This document shows positions 1 to 5,255 of a stretch of 7,844 nucleotides of DNA, piece by piece. Position numbers and translations under genes: made by a program. The DNA comes from Saprospiraceae bacterium (GTDB lineage: Bacteria; Bacteroidota; Bacteroidia; Chitinophagales; Saprospiraceae), in NCBI GenBank assembly GCA_016714785.1, contig JADKCC010000044.1, positions 1-7,844 of the forward strand, read 5' to 3'. Numbering within the stretch: position 1 is the stretch's first letter; each line of letters opens with the position of its first letter. Below the pieces are notes generated by a model. The model made no database searches and was not told the origin of the DNA. It worked only from the letters and a program-made list of their open reading frames with translations.

Positions 1-188
1 CGTAATCAGGGTCTTGCTACAGAAATGACAAAGACATTGATCAATGCTTAAGAGATATTAGAGGTAAAAATATTATCGCTCATACACTCGGACATGAAAA
101 TGCATCAACTACCTATTGCAAAAATGTGGTTCAGAAAATAAATGAACTGATCGACCCTGATGAAGGGCTAGTCTGGAAATGGAACTAA
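1..188 (+). pseudogene. C-terminal remnant resembling a tyrosine recombinase/integrase
   Basis: Two frames join into one plausible tail. The frame starting at base 1 gives GLATEMTKTLINA before a stop at 49-51. The frame of base 3 then gives RDIRGKNIIAHTLGHENAST and continues to a TAA at 186-188. The block LGHxxxxTT, preceded by an LATEM helix-like segment, resembles box II of tyrosine recombinases (LGH.s..TT..Y). The Tyr here follows TT directly instead of two residues later, which fits another small indel or a different family. The rest of the gene lies left of the window, so the Arg and first His of the active site cannot be checked. The tail does not look like IntI. Family assignment is inference from one motif. 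Confidence 0.35.
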
Positions 189-209
189 AGATGCAATAGA
201 CTAACACAA

Positions 210-311
210 ATATTTTTGGTTATATAGAGGACGTGCGATTAGTATTTACAATATAATGTGCTTTATTGCAGAAAAATAAAGGGCTACAGTTATGGGCTTA
301 TGTAATCATAG
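210..311 (+). pseudogene. Remnant of a REP-associated tyrosine transposase (second copy)
   Basis: Bases 281-304 are identical to 2170-2193 inside the transposase described at 2029-2567. The match continues less perfectly on both sides, with TTATTGCAG just upstream and a TCAT downstream. The shared piece encodes KGLQLWAYV, the strand before the HUH motif. The HUH histidines, the C-terminal catalytic Tyr and the N-terminus are not recognisable here, and similarity fades after about 311. I read it as a decayed fragment of a related element, or a scrap left by a rearrangement. The frame is broken. Confidence 0.55.
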
Positions 312-596
312 TTTTCAATTTTTCTTGTTCCTTTGCATTTAGACATTCAAAGGTTTGAAGTAACGTATGCTAATTTCTTTGGTCTTGAGTCCGTTTAGCA
401 TTGATCACAAATCAATTTTAGGACGGAAATGGAAAACTTTTTGAAGCCACTTCTGGATTATTCGGTTCTCTGAGAACTTTGATGTGCAATTTCCTTTCAT
501 GCCAAGATTAGCAGTCAACTTAATATTTAAATCTATTTATCTTGTAACCAAATTCCATTCTTTCGTCAAATCAATCAACCAATCAATCATTCAATT
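312..596. other. Gene-free stretch with small dyads
   Basis: No reading frame here has recognisable family features. The stretch holds a 7-bp inverted repeat ATGCTAA/TTAGCAT (367-373 and 395-401) with a TAAC just before it at 361-364 and a GTTTA at 393-397. It also holds a TTGAT/ATCAA hairpin (401-415) and a 13-base palindrome GTTCTCTGAGAAC (465-477). The first resembles a very short version of the TAAC...GTTA elements further right, but no gene ends or starts next to it. Any of these could be an operator or a transposon scar; nothing decides between these. Confidence 0.4.
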
Positions 597-619
597 ATGA
601 ATCAATCAATCAAAAAATC
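568..619 (+). repeat. Imperfect ATCA tetranucleotide tract spanning a start codon
   Basis: The units AATCAATCA, CCAATCAATCATTC and, after ATG, AATCAATCAATC form an interrupted tetranucleotide tract on both sides of the predicted ATG at 597. The part after the ATG encodes NQSI. Such a tract can gain or lose four bases by slippage and so change frame or leader length. Whether it varies in this organism cannot be seen from one sequence. Confidence 0.5.
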
Positions 620-1432
620 TTGGATTTCCCAATTACAAAAATATTTTTGGGAATAACTGTTTGCTTTTCTTTTGTAGGGGTACAAAATTTTGTATCAAAA
701 CCAATATTTTATAGTATAATTGAAGACAAAAAACATTGCCGACCCTTTAATCCATCTGGTTTCTTTTTGGTGTTACTTTCAAGTTACTATTTTTATTTCG
801 CTGGTATGAAAAACGAGAAATTAAGAACTTTCAATAAAATACTTACCTAAAGAAATGTTTGGTAGATTTGCAATTGGATTTTCTGCAATTTCATTATCCA
901 TTTTTATATTATATCTGTTGGGGTATTACCATTTTATTAATATATCTACAGAAGATTATTCCCTTAGATTATTCATGACACTGGTTGTTGCAGCGCTAAT
1001 TGAAGATCTATTTACCAGAGGTTTGGTATTGCGTGAATTAGAAAACTGGTTAGGAACTAACATGGCAATTCTAATCATAATGATCATTGAAACTTACCAC
1101 ATTTTTAATCCGAACACAACTTGGTTTAGCTTTTTTATGTCACTGTGTTGGGGATTTACAATGTCAATGTTTTTGTATATACAAAAGAGTTTGGTTGCCT
1201 TTTTCTTTCATTTAGGCTGGAATTTTGCGCAACCTTTTTTATGGTTCAAACCTTACAGGATTAGATGATATGGCGAATTATTCATTCCAAATTTGAAGGT
1301 CCAGTATTATTTACTGGCGGAGGACTTGGAATTGAAGATTCAATTATAACTGTTTCCATTTTACTTTCAATAGGTGTTTTTTTATATCATCGTTCTAATA
1401 AAGAAGGTAAAATAATCAAAAGAAAAATTTAA
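597..1432 (+). pseudogene. CPBP-family (Abi/CAAX protease-like) membrane protein, frame disrupted
   Basis: CPBP proteins are integral membrane proteins of the type II CAAX/Abi family; many are predicted metal-independent intramembrane proteases, and some bacterial members act in bacteriocin self-immunity. The ATG at 597 opens MNQSIKKSWISQLQKYF. One base then seems missing in a T run near 645, after which LGITVCFSFVG continues to a stop at 848-850. A shift near 840 leads into the long central piece 855-1268. Motif 1 is E-D-L-F-T-R-G at about 1002-1022 (family EExxxR, with Asp for the second Glu). Next come a His before an NP turn near 1098 and HLGWN near 1216 (family HxxxN). Further shifts near 1236 and 1298 restore a tail with a last hydrophobic helix ending in KRKI at 1432. 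Total length, about 278 residues, is normal for the family. The cupin gene starts three bases after the stop, so they are probably co-transcribed. Confidence 0.72.
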
Positions 1433-1435
1433 GTT

Positions 1436-1791
1436 ATGAATTTAAAAATGAGTTTTAAAGTTGATAAATATTTCTCACCAAGAATAATTGGAGAAGTAAA
1501 CGACCAATTTATTAAAGTAGCCAAAATAAAGGACAAGAAATTCCTTGGCATAATCACGAAGATGAAGACGAATTATTTTATATCGTTGAAGGTTCTTTGT
1601 TAATGGAAATTGAAAATCAGGAAAATTTCGTTATGCAAAAGGGGATTTTTATGTTGTAAAAAAAGGAATCAATCACAGAGTTTCATCTAACGAAGAATGC
1701 TTAATTATGCTAATTGAATCCAAAAACAACAGAACATACTGGAAAAGTTAAATCCCAAATTACAAAATCAATTGACGAGCAAAAATATTGA
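1436..1791 (+). pseudogene. Small cupin-domain protein, frame disrupted
   Basis: This is a single-domain cupin of about 118 residues, a beta-barrel fold that usually binds one metal ion. Cupin motif 1 is clear near 1549-1593: His-Asn-His, four residues, Glu, six residues, Gly, matching HxHx4Ex6G. Motif 2 is GDFYVVKKGINHRV near 1648-1690, with Lys where the usual Pro stands but with the fourth metal-ligand His kept. Three one-base shifts are needed: near 1529 and 1640 (both consistent with a lost A) and near 1722 (an extra A). They give a continuous protein ending DEQKY. Start is ATG 1436; an in-frame ATG at 1448 is an alternative. It follows the CPBP gene by three bases. Substrate or enzyme activity cannot be inferred. 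Confidence 0.72.
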
Positions 1792-1849
1792 TAAAAATAC
1801 CAAATCTTTGAAGTGAGTGCAAAACCGAAAGTTTGGCTTCCTTAATCCG

Positions 1850-1906
1850 TAACAGCCGTGAAAGCCCAGGAACGCCGTATGCAATTAAAGAACTGTTATG
1901 CCGTTA
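1850..1906 (+). repeat. attC-like element A (weak)
   Basis: TAACAG (1850-1855) is repeated in inverse as CTGTTA (1893-1898), followed by a second GTTATG at 1903-1908. It lies 58 bases after the cupin stop, with a short ATG-initiated run right behind it (1913), as expected at the end of an integron-type cassette. The inner part shows little convincing pairing. It is the least regular of the four candidates with A to D labels and is listed mainly because it fits the series. Confidence 0.28.
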
Positions 1907-1936
1907 TGAAAAATGACAATTAAAAGTCCCAGCATT

Positions 1937-1964
1937 CCCCGTTCGGCGTAGGTTGATCCACGTC
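1937..1964 (+). repeat. Left REP-like palindrome
   Basis: This copy begins CCCCGTTCGGCGTAGG and ends CCACGTC. It can form a short imperfect stem (CGTAGG with CC-ACG) around a small loop. It is the inverse counterpart of 2613-2641 and lies 64 bases upstream of the transposase start. Its stem is weaker than that of the right copy (substitutions and one missing base). Confidence 0.55.
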
Positions 1965-2028
1965 ACTATGTTGTTGGCTTTGCCATGATTCATGTACTTT
2001 CGCCATAAATTTTATATATCTGCGTGAT

Positions 2029-2567
2029 ATGAGTACAGGATACCAAATAAATGATAAAGCTGATCTTACTTCCTTACATTCCAAGTGGTGGATTGGGTTG
2101 ATATTTTTACTCGAAAAGTTTATAGGGATATTATTTTGGACAGTTTTGCTTATTGCAGAATAAATAAAGGGGCTACAGTTATGGGCTTATGTAGTCATGT
2201 CGAATCACTTTCATTGCATCTTGAGTGCCGAAAATGGTAACTTACCCAATATTATTAGGGACTTTAAGCGTCATACTGCTTCAAAGATTTTGAAAGAAAT
2301 ACAAGAATCTAATGAAAGCAAGAAGGATTGGATGTTAAAGCGATTTGAGTTTGCAGCAAAAAGTCATATAAGGAACAGTGAGTTGCAATTTTGGACTCAT
2401 GCTATGGAACTTTTAAGCCATTCATTATTTGTCAAAAAATGGCTTATATAAATGAAAATCCAGTAAAAAGTGGATGGGTGGAAAAGGCCGAAGATTGGAT
2501 GTATAGTAGTCAACGGAACTATAGTGGCTTGGAAAGTTTAATAGAAATAGATATTGCTGTTTTATAA
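2029..2567 (+). pseudogene. REP-associated tyrosine transposase (Y1/IS200-like), frame disrupted
   Basis: RAYTs are single-domain HUH endonucleases related to IS200/IS605 TnpA; they cut and join single-stranded DNA at REP hairpins. The ATG at 2029 opens MSTGYQINDKADL. One base is missing near 2067, after which FLTFQVVDWVDIFTRKVYRD follows. An extra G in the G run at 2169-2172 shifts into GLQLWAYVVMSNHFHC, which contains the HUH motif His-Phe-His at 2206-2214. The open stretch 2197-2451 encodes the typical core (RDFKRHTASKILK, then DWMLKRFEFAAKSH). Another base is missing near 2431; the correct frame then reads QKMAYINENPVKSGWVEKAE, whose Tyr (2445-2447) is the expected nucleophile, and continues through YSSQRNYSGLESL to TAA 2565-2567. 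After FWTH three residues (usually ENH in relatives I know) are missing. About 180 residues, normal length. Confidence 0.85.
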
Positions 2568-2612
2568 TGGATATACTGCTTCGTATTCAAATTAAAAATT
2601 TGGCATCACTTA

Positions 2613-2641
2613 GACGTAGGCGCAGCCTACGCCTAACGGGG
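2613..2641 (-). repeat. Right REP-like palindrome
   Basis: It contains a perfect 7-bp stem with a three-base loop, CGTAGGC-GCA-GCCTACG (2615-2631), followed by CCTAACGGGG. Read on the - strand it matches the left copy at 1937-1964. It lies 46 bases after the transposase stop. The stretch GCCTAAC (2631-2637) also happens to fit the RYYYAAC core of attC sites, so an integron-related reading cannot be wholly excluded, but the pairing with the left copy favours REP. Confidence 0.6.
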
Positions 2642-2732
2642 TAGAATTATTAAAATTTTATGAGAAATTCCAAAATCAATTAAAATGATTAAAATATTCT
2701 GCATAATTAAATCAATCATAAACCTATATTCT

Positions 2733-2740
2733 TATATTTG
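2733..2740 (+). promoter_or_regulatory. Candidate Bacteroidota -7 promoter element
   Basis: TATATTTG is a perfect match to the Bacteroidota -7 consensus TAnnTTTG. No clear TTTG or TTG lies at the usual distance upstream (about 2710-2716 reads ATCAA). Transcription would start near 2747 and give a leader of about 108 bases before the gene at 2855. That leader contains an A/T-only inverted repeat TTTAATTA/TAATTAAA (2788-2806), too weak to call a terminator. The whole 2642-2854 interval is AT-rich and I see no gene in it. Confidence 0.4.
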
Positions 2741-2854
2741 CCTTTACATAATGAGGTGAAATGTAAATCAATAAGTTGTAAAAAGATTTTAATTATTTTA
2801 ATTAAAGAGTTGCATAAAGCGAAAAGTTAATAGTTATAGCAAATAAAAATAATA

Positions 2855-3391
2855 ATGAAAATATACACTGTTATCTTAATAAATTTATTAGCATTTATGA
2901 AATCCGATATTCAAAACGCAAATGAAGTTACATTTTATTATTGGGAAGACTCCAATAATGATTTCTTGATGAGTCCTAAAAAATCAATCATAGAATTCAG
3001 AAACGATACTTTAAGGATTATTGATTTTCCTATGGATGTGGGTCCAACGCTTCAATACAGTATCGGAACTTATGAAACCAATAAAATTACTAAGGAAAAG
3101 TACTGCAAAATTGCAAAACATATTACATTTTCAATGAATATTGGACAAGTTACAGGCTACACAAAAAACTGTGAGACAATGATGAATTTATTAATTTTGG
3201 AGAATGGGCAAATAACTAGAGAGAAAAAGAGTGCAACTTTTATTTTAAACGCAAATGGAATACTGGTAACAACTGGAAACGCAATAATGAAATACCGTAA
3301 AGTCGAAATGAATGAAATTCCGATAAGATATGAATGGACTCGTGCTTTAGAAAATTATAATAATGAAGTAAAGCTTAAACCTTGTAATTGA
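2855..3391 (+). CDS. Hypothetical protein, 178 residues, possible cassette gene
   Basis: I do not recognise a family. The frame is intact from ATG 2855 to TGA 3389-3391. The N-terminus (MKIYTVILINLLAFM) is a basic residue followed by a hydrophobic run, compatible with a weak signal peptide or anchor, so the protein may be exported; no lipobox Cys is present. The rest is mixed alpha/beta-like, with many Asn, Lys and Ile, a region around IIEFRNDTLRIIDFP and a Cys-containing part (EKYCKIAK, KNCETMM, KPCN). Twelve bases after the stop begins the attC-like element B, the position a cassette gene would have. Upstream lies its own possible promoter and then the RAYT unit. Function is unknown. Confidence 0.7.
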   Translation: MKIYTVILINLLAFMKSDIQNANEVTFYYWEDSNNDFLMSPKKSIIEFRNDTLRIIDFPMDVGPTLQYSIGTYETNKITKEKYCKIAKHITFSMNIGQVTGYTKNCETMMNLLILENGQITREKKSATFILNANGILVTTGNAIMKYRKVEMNEIPIRYEWTRALENYNNEVKLKPCN

Positions 3392-3403
3392 AAGTACGAC
3401 TAG

Positions 3404-3469
3404 TAACAAGCGATTTGATGAACAGATTTCGCTATCGCTCATCCGTCACAAATCGCCGATCCGTTATGC
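3404..3469 (+). repeat. attC-like element B
   Basis: TAAC (3404-3407) pairs with GTTA (3463-3466) as outer boxes. Inside, GCGATTTG (3410-3417) pairs perfectly with CAAATCGC (3449-3456), and ATGA/TCAT extends the stem with an unpaired patch on the right arm. The right edge reads GTTATGC. Bipartite arms, a variable centre and AAC/GTT ends are the layout of integron attC sites; the spacers (2 and 6 bases) are uneven. It starts 12 bases after one stop and ends 13 bases before the next ATG. It could instead be an ordinary hairpin terminator, but it lacks a following T run. Confidence 0.5.
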
Positions 3470-3482
3470 TCAATAAAAAAAA

Positions 3483-4174
3483 ATGAAGTACATAAAGCTA
3501 GTATCTTATTAATATTAATCTCTCTTGTATCATGCCACGAGGAAAAACTGAATAAATTAAAAACCAATAAAGTTTTCTCTGAATCTGAAACAATTGAATT
3601 AATTTCTCTTCTTGACAGATTTGACAAAAAAATTTGTAAAATAGAATCAAAATCTGAAGGTAATTTTAAAGATTGTTACGACTCATTTTACAAAAGAATA
3701 TTAAAAGAAATAGAAATAGGTGATTATGATATTGGAATTGATAAAGAAAATCAAAAAGAAATAGTTGAGCTGTTAAATCCTAAATTAAGAAATGAATTCT
3801 GGGTATATGGAAAAGTTGTGTTGAACAGAAGAATTCCAAATACGAATTCAAATGAAACATTTCCTGACAGTATTCAATCCATCCACATTAATAAAGGAAA
3901 ATACTTAGATTACCTTGAAAAAGAAATTTCCCAAATAAACCCAAAGACAAAATTATACATTGAAAAATTTAGCATGGCAGGTGATATTTCTCCTTCTATA
4001 TTTGCGGATGTAGTAAAGAATTACGGAGAATATGACATTGAAGACGAAAGAATAAGGTTATTAATTGCAATTCACTATCTTACTATCAATCATAGAAATT
4101 TAGAAATGAAAGCATCCTATGCCAGATTAGAAAATGACATTAAGAATGAATTTGAAAATAGAAGAAAAAAATAA
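3483..4174 (+). CDS. Lipoprotein of unknown function, one frameshift near the start
   Basis: ATG 3483 opens MKYIKLVS; restoring one T in the run near 3507-3510 gives MKYIKLVSLLILISLVSCHE, a textbook lipoprotein signal peptide with lipobox LVSC. From there the frame is open to TAA 4172-4174, giving about 230 residues. A shorter reading from GTG 3818 (118 residues) would be an artefact of the shift. The mature part is charged and largely helical in appearance (ETIELISLLDRFDKK, KKSEG-like linkers, KYLDYLEKEISQINPK, then a basic tail ENRRKK). It should be anchored by its lipid to the inner or outer membrane. I recognise no family. The start follows element B by 13 bases and the stop precedes element C by 7, so it sits exactly as a single-gene cassette would. 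Confidence 0.65.
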
Positions 4175-4181
4175 TTGCTAA

Positions 4182-4248
4182 GCATAACAATGTAAATGAC
4201 GGTCATGTCGGCTAAACGCCGCCACGCCGCATGTACTAGGCGTTAGCG
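4182..4248 (+). repeat. attC-like element C
   Basis: The left edge GCATAAC (4182-4188) is the exact reverse complement of the right edge of element B (GTTATGC). The outer TAAC (4185-4188) pairs with GTTA (4242-4245). The inner stem is CATG-T-CGGC (4204-4212) with GCCG-CATG (4226-4233): eight pairs with one extrahelical T, the kind of unpaired base that gives attC sites their strand choice. The element is GC-richer than its surroundings. It starts 7 bases after the lipoprotein stop and ends about 21 bases before the next ATG. It shares no sequence with B between the end boxes. Confidence 0.5.
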
Positions 4249-4269
4249 ACAATTAAATCAGACCCGAAA

Positions 4270-5010
4270 ATGGCAGACAGAATATTGAAAGACATACGAT
4301 TTTACGAGAGTGAAAAACAGAATATTGAAGGACAAAGTATGCCTCGCGAATTGGGTAAACTTTTCATTCCTACAAATGACACAAACTATATTGGACAACG
4401 AATTGCAAGGAAACTGAACGAACTAAAATATTCTTTTAGCGAGTTTGACCATATTTATATCAACTTGACAACTTTCATTAAAGAGAATGAAATAATAGTA
4501 TCTAACAGAAATATTGATAAACGAATTAAATACGTAGATTTTGGAATTGACTCTGGAAAGTTAAGTGCACTCCAAGACAGTGATAAAGACAACTTCATAA
4601 AATCTACTACTTTCAAAGTTTTGACACACATAAGCCAAAACGAAGGTTTGGAATTAGTTAGGCAGACTGAAAAATTATTGAGAGAGTTTGATACAGAAAT
4701 CAAAATCCATTTCAAAACAAAGGAAACAAATTCATTTAAGATTGATATTTATTATCAAATTAAAGCACTTAACGGTGGGACAAAGGCAATAATTGAATTC
4801 AAAGACAAGAAAAACAACATTTGCAGAATAAGTAATTATAAACTTCAATTTTATGAAGATATTTACACTTTGGTTGACGCTATAATTTTGGCAGACGACA
4901 ATATTATCTTAAAACCAAAAAAATCATTTACCGCAGACATTGCAAATGAAAGATATAAAACACCGATAGAATTGAAAATAAATGAATTAACAAAAATTAA
5001 CTGCCACTAA
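4270..5010 (+). CDS. Hypothetical protein, 246 residues, possible cassette gene
   Basis: I do not recognise a family. The frame is intact from ATG 4270 to TAA 5008-5010, which stands out in this frame-broken window. No signal peptide or membrane helix is visible, so it is likely cytoplasmic. The N-terminal part (RFYESEKQNIEGQSMPRELG, then IGQRIARKLNELKYSFSEFD) is polar. A middle helical region follows (NEGLELVRQTEKLLREFDTE), then a beta-rich segment (SFKIDIYYQIKAL, AIIEFKDKKNNICRISNYKL). The ATG has no clear Shine-Dalgarno, as is usual in Bacteroidota. The stop codon overlaps the TAAC box of element D, and element C lies just upstream, so context suggests a cassette cargo gene. Cassette genes are often ORFans, so lack of a match would not be surprising. 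Confidence 0.75.
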   Translation: MADRILKDIRFYESEKQNIEGQSMPRELGKLFIPTNDTNYIGQRIARKLNELKYSFSEFDHIYINLTTFIKENEIIVSNRNIDKRIKYVDFGIDSGKLSALQDSDKDNFIKSTTFKVLTHISQNEGLELVRQTEKLLREFDTEIKIHFKTKETNSFKIDIYYQIKALNGGTKAIIEFKDKKNNICRISNYKLQFYEDIYTLVDAIILADDNIILKPKKSFTADIANERYKTPIELKINELTKINCH

Positions 5011-5100
5011 CAACTAAGTTTTCGTTTGGTACGAAGTGCCTAGAATTACCTGAGCGAAGCAAATAGATGAATTTATAATTCGTATAGTACCGGTTTAGTC
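5008..5100 (+). repeat. attC-like element D (right end of series)
   Basis: TAAC (5008-5011) uses the stop codon of the preceding gene. The partner on the right is GTTTA (5093-5097), one T longer than in B and C, which could be an indel. Inside, GGTAC (5028-5032) pairs with GTACC (5087-5091) and GAATTA (5043-5048) with TAATTC (5076-5081). The element is longer and less tight than B and C. No cassette gene follows: ATG at 5110 stops after three codons, so the series seems to end here. Confidence 0.35.
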
Positions 5101-5255
5101 GATCTAAAAAATGTTTGTGTAAATGCCGCTTACATTCCCGTTTCAGTATTAAAATTTACCCGTTCAGATATTTTAAAAGCCAGAAATTTTACAATTCTCT
5201 GACAAATATATATCTTTATCCATGTATTGAATCATTGTTGTTTTAACAATTTAGA
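5101..5255 (+). promoter_or_regulatory. Leader of the cytochrome gene with weak promoter candidate
   Basis: TATCTTTA at 5211-5218 is one base away from the Bacteroidota -7 consensus TAnnTTTG, with a TTTT at 5187-5190 about 20 bases upstream in place of the -33 box. Start of transcription would be near 5225, about 30 bases before the gene. The rest of the interval shows no gene. Confidence 0.3.

Larger units (their letters stand above)
1937..2641 (+). mobile_element. RAYT transposase unit bounded by inverted REP-like palindromes
   Basis: A transposase gene (2029-2567) is flanked by two copies of a REP-like sequence in opposite orientation: 1937-1964 and, as reverse complement, 2613-2641. The copies agree at about 24 of 29 positions and both carry CCCCGTT and GGCGTAGG near the outer edge. 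REP-associated tyrosine transposases are known to be flanked by inverted REP pairs ('REPtrons') and to act on REP sequences as single-stranded DNA hairpins. The unit lies between attC-like element A and the next unknown gene, so it probably entered that interval later. No target duplication is visible, as expected for this family. Confidence 0.65.

Noticed and set aside
361..401. TAAC with ATGCTAA/TTAGCAT dyad as a fifth attC-like element
   Set aside because: Only about 40 bases long, no gene stops just before it, and the next start is almost 200 bases away. Left as an unexplained dyad.
465..477. Palindrome GTTCTCTGAGAAC as an operator
   Set aside because: No promoter or gene start lies close to it; the next ATG is 120 bases away.
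863..870. TAGATTTG as an internal promoter
   Set aside because: Matches TAnnTTTG but lies inside the CPBP coding region with no gene start at a suitable distance.
2788..2806. AT-only hairpin as a terminator
   Set aside because: No GC in the stem, and it lies between a likely promoter and the gene it would serve; expected often by chance in such AT-rich DNA.
3439..3627. Reverse-strand open frame of 62 codons
   Set aside because: Overlaps element B and the signal-peptide part of the lipoprotein gene; product looks random.
3818..4174. Separate 118-residue gene starting at GTG
   Set aside because: The frame is open far upstream to the lipobox, and one restored base joins it to a good ATG and signal peptide, so it is the C-terminal part of the lipoprotein.
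4455..4715. Reverse-strand open frame of 86 codons
   Set aside because: Lies wholly inside the intact 246-residue gene on the other strand and shows no independent features.
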